Origin: CAYNWK01 sp964400875
GTDB taxonomy: Bacteria > Chloroflexota > Anaerolineae > Anaerolineales > UBA4823
Assembly (NCBI GenBank): GCA_964400875.1
Contig: CAYNWK010000033.1
Span: 1-34,453 of the forward strand
Length of the DNA stretch: 34,453 nt
Direction of reading: 5' to 3'
Below, one piece after another: positions 16,488 through 24,212 of this stretch (position 1 is the stretch's first letter; each line of letters opens with the position of its first letter). The position numbers and the translations under genes are program-made. Under the pieces are notes generated by a model. That model made no database searches. It was not told the DNA's origin and saw only the letters and a program-made list of their open reading frames with translations.

Positions 16488-17531
16488 CTACGCTCCCCGC
16501 CGGGCTGCGACGATCTCGGCCATGATCGCCAGGGCGATCTCTTCGGGCGTGTTGGCCTGGATGTCCAGGCCGATCGGGCCGTGCAGCCGGCCGATCTGCG
16601 CCTCACTCAGGCCTGCGTCGAGCAAGCGCTGCCGGCGTTTAGCCTGCGTCTTTTGGCTGCCCAGCGCGCCGACGTAAAAAGCCTGGCTGGGCAGCGCGGC
16701 GATCAGCGCCGGGTCGTCTATTTTGGGGTCGTGGGTGAGGGTTGCCACGGCGGTGGACCGGTTGAGCCCGATCTCGGCGAGGGCCTGCCCGGGCCAGGAC
16801 TGCAGCAGCCGGTCCACGTTCGGGAAGCGCTCCTGGTTTGCGAAGCTGCGCCGCGGATCCACGACCATGGCGCGGTACCCCAGGACCCTGGCGAGATCGG
16901 CGAGTGCGATCGAGATATGGGCGCCGCCCACGATCACCAGCACGGGCGAAGGCAGGATCACGTCGATGAACACATCGACCTGGCTCCCCTCTTGCGCCGG
17001 GCGGATGGTACGCCGCAGGGGACGCCCTGCGGATATAGCCTCTTTAGCCGACTCCAAGGCGGCCTGATCCAGGCCTTCGCCGAGAGGGCCTCCCCGGACC
17101 GAACCGTCTTCGTATACCAGGAGGGTGCGGCCGAGCTGTTCGTCTTCACCCTGAATGATCGTCACGGCAGCCACGGTCTGCTCTTGTTGAACGGCGCTGG
17201 CGAGGGGCGCAAACCAGGCCTGGTCCAGCCGGTTGACGAACACATCGATGGTGCCGCCGCAGGCCAGGCCCACTTCCCAGGCGGTTTCGTCGGCGACACC
17301 GAAATGCAGCAGCCGGGGCACCCCACTTTTCAGCACTTCAAGGCTCTCTTCCACGACGGCGCCTTCCACGCAGCCTCCGCTCACCGAGCCGGTGATCTCG
17401 CCCTTATTGGAGACGCCCATCTTGGAGCCCGCGCCGCGCGGCGCCGATCCCCAGGTCTGAATGACGGTTCCAATCGCGGCCGATTGGTCCGCTTCGATCC
17501 ACCGTTCGAGGTCGTTCAGGATATCTCTCAT
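16488..17531 (-). CDS. XdhC/CoxF family molybdenum-cofactor maturation protein
   Basis: 347 residues. The N-terminal XdhC/CoxI domain shows GSAPRGAGSKMGV, GSVSGGCVEGAVVEES and GLACGG. The C-terminal XdhC Rossmann domain shows VLVIVGGAHISIALADLARV, a basic VDPRR, THDPKIDDPAL, YVGALGSQKTQAKRR and PIGLDIQANTPEEIALAI. Relatives bind molybdopterin cofactor and help to sulfurate and insert it into xanthine dehydrogenase or CO dehydrogenase-type enzymes. The start ATG overlaps the coxE stop by 4 bp (ATGA), so the two are translationally coupled. The cofactor would serve the CoxL-type subunit at 21111-23489. Confidence 0.92.
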   Translation of the reverse strand: MRDILNDLERWIEADQSAAIGTVIQTWGSAPRGAGSKMGVSNKGEITGSVSGGCVEGAVVEESLEVLKSGVPRLLHFGVADETAWEVGLACGGTIDVFVNRLDQAWFAPLASAVQQEQTVAAVTIIQGEDEQLGRTLLVYEDGSVRGGPLGEGLDQAALESAKEAISAGRPLRRTIRPAQEGSQVDVFIDVILPSPVLVIVGGAHISIALADLARVLGYRAMVVDPRRSFANQERFPNVDRLLQSWPGQALAEIGLNRSTAVATLTHDPKIDDPALIAALPSQAFYVGALGSQKTQAKRRQRLLDAGLSEAQIGRLHGPIGLDIQANTPEEIALAIMAEIVAARRGA

Positions 17532-18721
17532 CGTTTTTTGTCCAGTGTAGCCAGGTGGCTAGCCAGATCTTCCAGGCTGGCCAGGTTGTGAACAGGTAAG
17601 AAATCATCCGTGTAGGGGAGCGCGACCTGCATGCCGCGGGTGAGCGGCTCGTAGCGCGGCGAGCCGAGCAGCGGGTTGAGCCAGATCAACCGGTAGCAGC
17701 TGCGCTGCAGGCGGGCGATCTCGCGCTCCAGCATGTACATATCTCCGCGGTCCCAGCCGTCACTGATCAGCAGGACGATAGCCCCGCGCCCCAGCACCCG
17801 GCGCCCCCAGTTGAAATTGAACTCCTTCAACGATTCGCCCGTGCGTGTGCCGCCCGACCAATCCTGGACGACCTGCGAGACTTCTCTCAGCGCCAGGTCG
17901 ATATCCCGGTTGCGGATCTGCCTGGTGATGCGGGTCAGGCGGGTGCTGAAGACGAACGCTTCGACAGGCTGGTTGAGGGATTGGGCCAGCCCATAAATAA
18001 AGTGCAGCAGCAGGCGGGTGTAGCGTTCCATCGAGCCGCTGATGTCGGCAATGACCACTAGCGGGCGCGGCCTGTAGCGCGACTCACGCCTGGACCAGAC
18101 GAGCACTTCTCCGCCGTAGCTATAGCTCTTCCGCAGGGTCCTGCGCAGGTCGATGCCGGGCCCATTCCCCGGGCGCTTCCGCCGGGTGCGCCGCTCGCCC
18201 AGCCGCAAAGTGAGCTGCTGCATCATGTTTTTGACCGCTTCGATCTCCCTGGCGGTCAGATCGGCGAAGTCTTTATGCCTTAACACTTCCCGGGTGCTGT
18301 AGGTCTGGGTGATTTCGACAACGACCCGCTCTTCAGCCTCGGAATCCTCGCCTGCCTGCTCCTTATTAAGTGCTTCTTCAGGCTGCTGTAAAGGCGGGGG
18401 GATGATATCAATGTCCTCGCGTTTTTTGTCGAGCAGGCGGTTGATGTTGAGATCGCTCCACTGCTCTACCGGTTTGCGCCAGAACAGCTCAAAGGCCTGG
18501 TCGAATAGGGGGATGTCCTCGTGCTTGTGCACCAGCAGGCTGCGCATGGCGTGGTAAAAATCCTCTTTGCGGCCGATCTCGATCAGGTCGAGGGCCTGGA
18601 CGAGGTCGATCATCCGCCCGGGATTGATATCCATCCCCAGGCCGCGCAGCAAGCGGCCGAAGATCAGCAAGTTTTGCAAGAGCTGCCCGGATTGTTTAAC
18701 CTGGGGGGGAATACCAGTCAC
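17528..18721 (-). CDS. coxE: CoxE-like VWA domain protein
   Basis: 397 residues from a GTG start at 18721, with GAAGG about 9 nt upstream. The N-terminal half is helical with an acidic linker. The C-terminal half (about 215-397) is a von Willebrand A domain with the metal-dependent adhesion motif DISGS (D226/S228/S230), a later GGTRTGES segment and SDGWDRGD. In carboxydotrophs CoxE works with the MoxR ATPase CoxD to build the Cu/Mo active site of CO dehydrogenase at the membrane. In form II systems the same pair is thought to mature the Mo centre. The gene is 21 bp after coxD and overlaps the xdhC-like gene. Confidence 0.9.
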   Translation of the reverse strand: MTGIPPQVKQSGQLLQNLLIFGRLLRGLGMDINPGRMIDLVQALDLIEIGRKEDFYHAMRSLLVHKHEDIPLFDQAFELFWRKPVEQWSDLNINRLLDKKREDIDIIPPPLQQPEEALNKEQAGEDSEAEERVVVEITQTYSTREVLRHKDFADLTAREIEAVKNMMQQLTLRLGERRTRRKRPGNGPGIDLRRTLRKSYSYGGEVLVWSRRESRYRPRPLVVIADISGSMERYTRLLLHFIYGLAQSLNQPVEAFVFSTRLTRITRQIRNRDIDLALREVSQVVQDWSGGTRTGESLKEFNFNWGRRVLGRGAIVLLISDGWDRGDMYMLEREIARLQRSCYRLIWLNPLLGSPRYEPLTRGMQVALPYTDDFLPVHNLASLEDLASHLATLDKKR

Positions 18722-18742
18722 GGTCTGGAACCTTCAGGAGCC

Positions 18743-19633
18743 TTAACCTACGCGTACCTGCACGCGTTCCATGATCGCCTTGACGTGGTCGTTGGCGACC
18801 TTTTCGATATCGTCCTGGTACTTCAAGACCACGCCCAGGGTCTCTTCAACGATGCCCGGATCGAGCGCCTTTTGATCCAGCGTGACCAGTGCGGTGGTCC
18901 AATCCAGGGTTTCCGCCACGCCGGGGATCTTATACAGGTCCACCTCGCGCAGTTCCTGGATGAAGGCGGTGATCTGGCGGGCTAATTTTACCGGCGCATC
19001 CGGGACCTTGGCCTGCACGATCTCGAACTCCTTATCGAAGGAGGGATAATCGATCCAGAAGTACAGGCAGCGCCGTTTGAGGGCGTCGTGCACCTCCCGG
19101 GTGCGGTTGGAGGTGATCACCACGAACGGGGGGCGCTGGGTCTTGATGGTGCCGATCTCGGGAATGGTGATCTGGAAATCGGAAAGCACTTCCAGCAGGA
19201 AGGCCTCGAACTCCTCGTCGCTGCGGTCGATCTCGTCGACCAGCAAGACGACCTGGCTTTCCTGGGATTTTTCGATCGCCTGCAGCAAGGGCCGACGCAG
19301 CAGGAATTCGCGGCTGAACAACTCGTTCTCCGAGATGCGATCGCCGCGCGCTTCCATCAGGCGGATGTTCATCATCTGGCGAGTGTAATTCCATTCGTAG
19401 ACCGCATGGTGGACATCCAGGCCCTCGTAGCACTGCAGGCGGATGAGCTCTGTGTCGAAGATCCCCGCCATCATCTTGGCGACCTCGGTTTTCCCGACCC
19501 CGGCTTCGCCCTCCAGGAAGAGCGGGCGGCCGAGTTTGTAAGCCAGATAGATAGAAGTGGCCAGGCCGCGCTCGGCTACATAAAGCCGCTCCCGCAGGGA
19601 AATCATTAACTCGTCTATCGAAGTAATCGACAA
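18743..19633 (-). CDS. coxD: CoxD-like MoxR family AAA+ ATPase
   Basis: 296 residues. Walker A is GEAGVGKT (42-49), Walker B LLVDEID (130-136), sensor 1 is around VVITSNRTRE, and an arginine-rich KRRC segment follows, as in MoxR proteins. It is predicted to act as a chaperone ring with the VWA protein CoxE in metal-centre assembly of the molybdenum hydroxylase. A TTG start (19633) is used, preceded by GAGGG at 7 nt; no better ATG fits the conserved N-terminus. It is the first gene of a coxD-coxE-xdhC operon. Hairpin element B lies in its upstream region. Confidence 0.9.
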   Translation of the reverse strand: MSITSIDELMISLRERLYVAERGLATSIYLAYKLGRPLFLEGEAGVGKTEVAKMMAGIFDTELIRLQCYEGLDVHHAVYEWNYTRQMMNIRLMEARGDRISENELFSREFLLRRPLLQAIEKSQESQVVLLVDEIDRSDEEFEAFLLEVLSDFQITIPEIGTIKTQRPPFVVITSNRTREVHDALKRRCLYFWIDYPSFDKEFEIVQAKVPDAPVKLARQITAFIQELREVDLYKIPGVAETLDWTTALVTLDQKALDPGIVEETLGVVLKYQDDIEKVANDHVKAIMERVQVRVG

Positions 19634-19689
19634 TTCGCACCCTCTTGGTTACTCATTGGTTTTAATCTTGCGCGCTTCTTTAAATTGAT

Positions 19690-19781
19690 CAGGAGTTACG
19701 CAGTTCGTCGGGAAAGTGGGGTATTTGAGCGGACGAAGTCCGCTCAAATACCCCCTTTCTTCCTTCCAGTGCGTAAGTCCT
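19690..19781. repeat. MITE-like element B (92 bp) with TIRs and 6-bp direct repeat
   Basis: The ends AGGAGTTACGCAGT (19691-19704) and AGTGCGTAAGTCCT (19768-19781) are 14-bp inverted repeats with two mismatches. Inside is a 17-bp perfect stem (19718-19734 with 19738-19754) around a GAA loop. ATTGAT occurs directly on both sides (19684-19689 and 19782-19787), which looks like a target-site duplication. There is no ORF inside. The inner stem resembles element A at 16413. Such elements move with a transposase in trans; none is in the window. Confidence 0.75.
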
Positions 19782-19807
19782 ATTGATTTTACCCCAGGCT
19801 TGACACG

Positions 19808-20140
19808 CTATTTTACAGGCAGCATGACCTCATCGGCGAAGCACCACAGCCAGTCTTCGTTGGGCTCCATGGTCTTTACGATCGGGTGGCCGGTGGCATG
19901 GTAATGCTTGGAGGCGTGCCTGTTCTTAGAATCGTTGCAGCAGCCCACGTGACCGCAAGTCATGCAGAGGCGCAAATGCACCCACGTATCCCCCATCGCC
20001 AGGCACTCTTCACAGCCCTCAGAAGCGGGGACGACCTCGCGGACCTGATCGCGATGAGTGCATTCCTCCTCCTTCCGCCCGCGGCTCCAAACCTGCCTGC
20101 GCAAGGCTTCCCCGGTGGGCAGTTTACGACCTGAGGACAT
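19808..20140 (-). CDS. UBP-type zinc finger protein (110 aa)
   Basis: A small protein consisting mainly of a ZnF-UBP domain: C27, H29, C43/C46 (CEEC), C59/C62 (CMTC), C67, H75, H79 and H85, followed by WCFADE. In eukaryotes this fold binds the free C-terminus of ubiquitin. In bacteria it occurs as a stand-alone protein of unknown role. The ATG at 20140 is preferred because AGGAAGG lies about 6 nt upstream; a GTG at 20146 would add two residues. It lies between coxM and coxD on the same strand, 107 bp after coxM, with a hairpin in between. A link to the cox genes is only by position. Confidence 0.85.
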   Translation of the reverse strand: MSSGRKLPTGEALRRQVWSRGRKEEECTHRDQVREVVPASEGCEECLAMGDTWVHLRLCMTCGHVGCCNDSKNRHASKHYHATGHPIVKTMEPNEDWLWCFADEVMLPVK

Positions 20141-20181
20141 CTTCACCTTCCTTCATTTTAAAGCTGAGGTTATGAATGGAA

Positions 20182-20211
20182 AGGCTGGGGGTGTTGGGAT
20201 ACCCCCAGCCT
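20182..20211 (-). terminator. Hairpin after coxM, probable terminator of coxSLM
   Basis: AGGCTGGGGGT (20182-20192) pairs with ACCCCCAGCCT (20201-20211) around an 8-nt loop. Read on the minus strand it is 37 nt after the coxM stop and is followed by a short TTTCC tail. The stem is strong but the T-tract is poor, so partial read-through into the zinc-finger gene is possible. Confidence 0.6.
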
Positions 20212-20247
20212 GTTTGCTACTTGCCGTACGCGCGATCTGAGAGTCTC

Positions 20248-21111
20248 TCAACTCGCCTGAGCCCGCTCCACGGCTGCGGTCAGGGCTCGCCCGGCATACA
20301 CCGATGCCATAGACTTGCGGTATTCGGCCCCGGCCTGGATGTCTTCCAGGATTTCGTCGCCCAGGTCATTTTGGATGGCCTCGGCGGCCCCGACGAGCGC
20401 CTCCGGGCTCAGGGTCTTGCCGATCAGCGCAGCTTCGACCGAACCGGCTCGTCGGGCAGTGGGGGTTAAGCCGCCCACCGCAGCCCCGGCTCTTGTGCAT
20501 TTGCCGTTCTCCAGGGTAACCGTAACGGCGACCCCGACCATCGCATACCGGGAAGCCGGGTTGGCTAATTTGGCGTAAGCGGAACCCTGTCCCGGGCCGG
20601 AGGCCGGCACTTCGATGGTCGTGACGATCTCGCCCTCTTTCAGCGCCGTGGTCAGGAGATCGACGAAGAAATCTCCGGCGGCAATCGTCCGTTTCCCATT
20701 GGGGCCGGTGATGTGGAGGGTCGCGCCCAGGGCGGTCAGCACCGTGGGCAGGTCCGAGGCCGGGTCGGCGTGAGCGATGTTGCCGCCGATCGTGCCCCGG
20801 TTGCGCACCTGCGGATCGCCGATCACCCCGGCGGCATCGGATAGAGCCTGCGGCACCTGGTCCGAGGCGGCGACCGTGGCATGCGTGGTCAGCGCGCCGA
20901 TGCGTACGGAGCCGTTCCCGGCCGAGATGCCTTTCAGCTCCTTGATGCGGCCGATATCGATCAGCACGCCGGGATTGGCCAGGCGGATGTTCATCGCCGG
21001 GATGAGGCTGTGCCCACCGGCGAGCACCTTGGCGCCGTGGTGCTGTTCCAGCAAGGATAGTGCCTCGCTGACGGAACTTGCTCGATAGTATTCGAATTTT
21101 GGTGGATACAT
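20248..21111 (-). CDS. coxM: CO dehydrogenase-type FAD-binding medium subunit (CoxM)
   Basis: 287 residues. Both FAD-binding signatures of the family are present: AGGHSLIPAMNIRL (31-44) and TIGGNIAHADPASDLP (107-122). The C-terminal CO-dehydrogenase flavoprotein domain follows (from about residue 180). It passes electrons from the Fe-S subunit to FAD and on to an acceptor. The start ATG overlaps the coxL stop by one base (TGATG). It is last in a coxS-coxL-coxM operon, the gene order known for form II enzymes. Confidence 0.94.
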   Translation of the reverse strand: MYPPKFEYYRASSVSEALSLLEQHHGAKVLAGGHSLIPAMNIRLANPGVLIDIGRIKELKGISAGNGSVRIGALTTHATVAASDQVPQALSDAAGVIGDPQVRNRGTIGGNIAHADPASDLPTVLTALGATLHITGPNGKRTIAAGDFFVDLLTTALKEGEIVTTIEVPASGPGQGSAYAKLANPASRYAMVGVAVTVTLENGKCTRAGAAVGGLTPTARRAGSVEAALIGKTLSPEALVGAAEAIQNDLGDEILEDIQAGAEYRKSMASVYAGRALTAAVERAQAS

Positions 21112-23489
21112 CAGTTTGATCCTCCATTCTGGCTGGATTGGATGGCCTGCCAGATCTTCTCTGCGGTCAGCGGCATGTCGAGGTGCCTGACCCCCAGCGG
21201 CGCCAGGGCGTCCATGACGGCGTTAGCGATGGTCACCGTCGCGGCGATGGTACCCATCTCGCCGGCGCCTTTGACCCCGAGCGGATTGTGGGGCGAGGGG
21301 GTTTCGACCCGCCCGGTTACCATGTTCGGGAAGTTATCGGCGCGCGGCAGGGCGTAGTTCATCATCGAGCCGCTCAGCAGCTGCCCGTTTTCGTCGTACA
21401 GGCCGTGCTCCCAAAGCGTCTGGCCCACCCCCTGGACGATGCCGCCGACGATCTGGCCGTTGACGATCATGGGATTGATGACTTTGCCGACGTCGTCTAC
21501 GGCGACATACCGCTGGATGGTCACCGCGCCGGTTTCCCGGTCGATCTCCACCTGGGCGATGTGGGCGCTGTTGGGGAAAGTGAAATTCGACGGGTCGTAA
21601 AACGTGGTGGCTTCCAACCCGGGATCCATGCCTTCGGGCATATCGGCGGCGTAGTAGGTGGCGAAGGCCAGCTCGGCGAAGGACTTGGATTTATCCGGGG
21701 AGCCCTTTACGTAAACGGTCCCGTTTTCCTGGTCGTAGACCATGTCTTCGACAGCGGCCTCCAGCTGGTGGGCGGCGAGCTTGGTCACTTTCTCCCGGAT
21801 CTTTTCGGCGCTCCTGACCAGGGCGCTTCCGCCGATAGCCGCGCTGCGGCTGCCGTAAGTGCCGGTGCCAAACGGTATCCGGTCCGTATCGCCATGGACG
21901 ATCTGGACTGCTTCCATGGGCAGGCCTAGCTCATCGGCGACGACCTGGGCGAAGGTAGTCTCGTGCCCCTGCCCGTGAGAGTGCGAACCGGTGAAGACGC
22001 TCACGTTGCCGGTGGGGTGCACGCGCACGATGCCGCTTTCATACAGCCCGATGGCGGACCCCAGGGAGGTGACCACCGGCGATGGGCCTGGGGCGCTGGC
22101 TTCGATACAGCCGCTCATCCCAACCCCAACCAGGCGTCCGTCCTGGCGGGCCGCAGCCTGCTCTTTGCGCATGTCCTGGTAGCCGGCCAGATCTTCTACC
22201 TTGTCGATCAACGCGGCATAGTTTCCGCTGTCATAGACCATGGCTACGGGGGTCTGATAGGGAAACTCATCCTTGGGAATCAGGTTCTTGCGCCGGATCT
22301 CGAGCACGTCAATGTCCAATTCTCGGGCCGCCAGGTCAACCAGCCGTTCAAGCAGGTAGCTGGCTTCCGGGCGCCCCGCGCCGCGATAGGCGTCTACGGG
22401 TACGGTATTGGTTACGGTGCCCCAAGTTTCGCCCCAGATAGCCGGGATTTTGTACAGGCCGGAGAAGAGGGTGATGTAGAGCGCGGTCGGGATCAGGGGC
22501 GCAAAAGTGGACAGGTATGCCCCCATATTGGCATAGGTTTCCACGTTCAGGCCGGTGAAGGTGCCGTCGTTTTTAACGGCCAGCTTGCAGTGGGTGACAT
22601 GGTCGCGCCCGTGGGCGTCGGTGATATAGGATTCGCTCCGGCTGGCAACCCATTTCACCGGGCGGTTGATGGCCCGGGCTACCCAGGGGACGATCACCTC
22701 TTCCGGGTAATGGAAGATCTTGCTGCCAAACCCGCCGCCTACATCGGGCGAGATCACCCGCAGCTTGTTCTCCGGGATGCCCAGGGTGAAGCCGCTCAGC
22801 AGCAGGCGGATGATGTGCGGGTTCTGGCTGGAAGTCCACACGGTCATCTCCTCGGAGAAACCATTCCATTGAGCGGCCACCGCGCGCGGCTCCATGGCGT
22901 TGGGGATCAGGCGCTGGTTGATCAGGTCGAGCTCGATGACGTGGTCGGCTTCGGAGAAGGCTTTGTCGGTTGCGTCTTTATCTCCCAGGGTCCAGTGGAA
23001 GCTAGTGTTGTTGGAAATCTCATCGTACAGCTGGGGCGCCCCTTCCTGGGCGGCAGCCTTGGCGTTGACCACAGCCGGCAAGGGTTCGTAATCCACCACG
23101 ATCAGGTCCACCGCATCGTTGGCGATGTAGGCGCTCTCGGCGACGACCACGGCAACCCCATCGCCGACATGGTTGACCACGTCGACAGCCAGGGGGTGGT
23201 GCGTGGGCACCTTCGTGTCGGGCGGCGTGAAGCCGCAGGGTATCGCGCCGCAAGGGCCGGAGAACTTGATGCCTTCTACCAAATCCCGGCCCGTATAGAC
23301 CGCGATGACCCCTTCCAGGTTCTTGGCAGCCTCCGCATCGATGCTTTTAATTCTGGCGCGGGCGTGCGGGCTGCGCAGGATCGCAGCGTAGGCCATCCCG
23401 GGCAGCTGTAGATTGGCCACATATTTACCTTGACCCTGAATAAAACGCGGGTCCTCAACTCTTTTGACACTCTTACCTACGTATGTCAT
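21111..23489 (-). CDS. coxL: Molybdenum hydroxylase large subunit, form II CoxL-like
   Basis: 792 residues, full length. The N-terminal aldehyde oxidase/xanthine dehydrogenase a/b hammerhead (about 15-125) is followed by the Mo-binding domains. Motifs include GGGFGSK, the active-site loop AYRGAGR (367-373), GSHSHGQGHETT, and near the C-terminus GVKGAGEMGT with the catalytic Glu. True CO-oxidising form I enzymes carry AYXCSFR with a Cu-binding Cys. The AYRGAGR loop places this in form II, whose substrate is not settled: CO oxidation is doubtful, and another aldehyde or N-heterocycle is possible. Two bases separate it from coxS. Maturation genes coxD, coxE and xdhC-like lie downstream. Confidence 0.94.
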   Translation of the reverse strand: MTYVGKSVKRVEDPRFIQGQGKYVANLQLPGMAYAAILRSPHARARIKSIDAEAAKNLEGVIAVYTGRDLVEGIKFSGPCGAIPCGFTPPDTKVPTHHPLAVDVVNHVGDGVAVVVAESAYIANDAVDLIVVDYEPLPAVVNAKAAAQEGAPQLYDEISNNTSFHWTLGDKDATDKAFSEADHVIELDLINQRLIPNAMEPRAVAAQWNGFSEEMTVWTSSQNPHIIRLLLSGFTLGIPENKLRVISPDVGGGFGSKIFHYPEEVIVPWVARAINRPVKWVASRSESYITDAHGRDHVTHCKLAVKNDGTFTGLNVETYANMGAYLSTFAPLIPTALYITLFSGLYKIPAIWGETWGTVTNTVPVDAYRGAGRPEASYLLERLVDLAARELDIDVLEIRRKNLIPKDEFPYQTPVAMVYDSGNYAALIDKVEDLAGYQDMRKEQAAARQDGRLVGVGMSGCIEASAPGPSPVVTSLGSAIGLYESGIVRVHPTGNVSVFTGSHSHGQGHETTFAQVVADELGLPMEAVQIVHGDTDRIPFGTGTYGSRSAAIGGSALVRSAEKIREKVTKLAAHQLEAAVEDMVYDQENGTVYVKGSPDKSKSFAELAFATYYAADMPEGMDPGLEATTFYDPSNFTFPNSAHIAQVEIDRETGAVTIQRYVAVDDVGKVINPMIVNGQIVGGIVQGVGQTLWEHGLYDENGQLLSGSMMNYALPRADNFPNMVTGRVETPSPHNPLGVKGAGEMGTIAATVTIANAVMDALAPLGVRHLDMPLTAEKIWQAIQSSQNGGSN

Positions 23490-23491
23490 GG

Positions 23492-23959
23492 CTAATCTCC
23501 TGCCCCTGCTGCAGCTTTCACAGACTTGACGATATTTTCATAACCCGTGCACCGGCAGAAGTTTCCTTCCAGACCGTGACGGATCTGCTCATCGGTAGGG
23601 TTGGGGTTGCCTTCCACCAGCTTGACCGCCGACATGATCATGCCCGGTGTACAGAACCCGCACTGCAGCCCGTGGTTGTCCCAGAACGCCTGCTGCATGG
23701 CATGCAGGTCCCCGTTTTGGGCCAGACCTTCGATGGTGGTGACTTCACTGCCATCGGCTTGAACCGCCAGGGTGGTGCACGATTTGACGCTTACCCCGTC
23801 CAGGTGCACGGTACAGGCGCCGCATTGGCTCGTGTCACAGCCGATATTGGTGCCGGTCAACCCGAGCCCTTCCCGGAGGAAATGCACGAGCAGCATGCGC
23901 GGTTCAACCTCTTGCTGGTGTTGAACCCCGTTAACGGTGATTGAAACGGGAACTCTCAT
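23492..23959 (-). CDS. coxS: [2Fe-2S] small subunit of the molybdenum hydroxylase (CoxS)
   Basis: 155 residues with all eight Fe-S cysteines. The plant-type ferredoxin cluster uses C41, C46, C49 (GCDTSQCGAC) and C61. The C-terminal helical cluster uses C100, C103 (QCGFC) and C135, C137 (CRCTGY). It carries electrons from the Mo centre of CoxL to the FAD of CoxM. It is the first gene of the S-L-M operon. The upstream 250 bp contains the terminator of the preceding gene and presumably the promoter. There is no signal peptide, so the complex is cytosolic. Confidence 0.95.
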   Translation of the reverse strand: MRVPVSITVNGVQHQQEVEPRMLLVHFLREGLGLTGTNIGCDTSQCGACTVHLDGVSVKSCTTLAVQADGSEVTTIEGLAQNGDLHAMQQAFWDNHGLQCGFCTPGMIMSAVKLVEGNPNPTDEQIRHGLEGNFCRCTGYENIVKSVKAAAGAGD

Positions 23960-24021
23960 GGTACGGCCTCCTTGTAGAAATTGCGTATGCCGGAGGGATC
24001 TCGGGCATACCAGAACGGGAT

Positions 24022-24055
24022 AAAAAAAACAAGCCTGCGACGGTTCAGGCTTGTT
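24022..24055 (-). terminator. Intrinsic terminator upstream of coxS
   Basis: On the minus strand AACAAGCCTG and CAGGCTTGTT (24046-24055 and 24028-24037) form a 10-bp stem with an 8-nt loop, followed by a run of eight T (A-run at 24022-24029 on the plus strand). It ends transcripts of the molybdopterin-binding protein gene before coxS, which therefore needs its own promoter. Confidence 0.85.
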
Positions 24056-24212
24056 CTCTCCAAGGGTAACGCGATTTGCTGGGGCGCATGGAAACCAGGT
24101 GGATCATAGTGCGATGTACGGGGGCATCGTTCCTGAGGCTGCGCGTTTTAATTGCCAGCAGGCAGGCATTTTTCTTGCTCATCAGGGAGAACCAGGGGTT
24201 ATCCATGCTGTG

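Noticed and set aside
21963..23411. 482-codon plus-strand ORF opposite coxL
   Set aside because: It is the antisense of a well-conserved coxL, with low-complexity Gly/Val/Asp/His composition, no family motif and no ribosome binding site. It is a GC-rich shadow frame.
21111..23489. True CO-oxidising form I CO dehydrogenase
   Set aside because: The active-site loop is AYRGAGR without the Cu-binding Cys, and the gene order is S-L-M, not M-S-L.
24045..24206. 53-codon minus-strand ORF after the molybdopterin-binding gene
   Set aside because: No ribosome binding site, and the stop lies inside the terminator hairpin. More likely 3' untranslated sequence.
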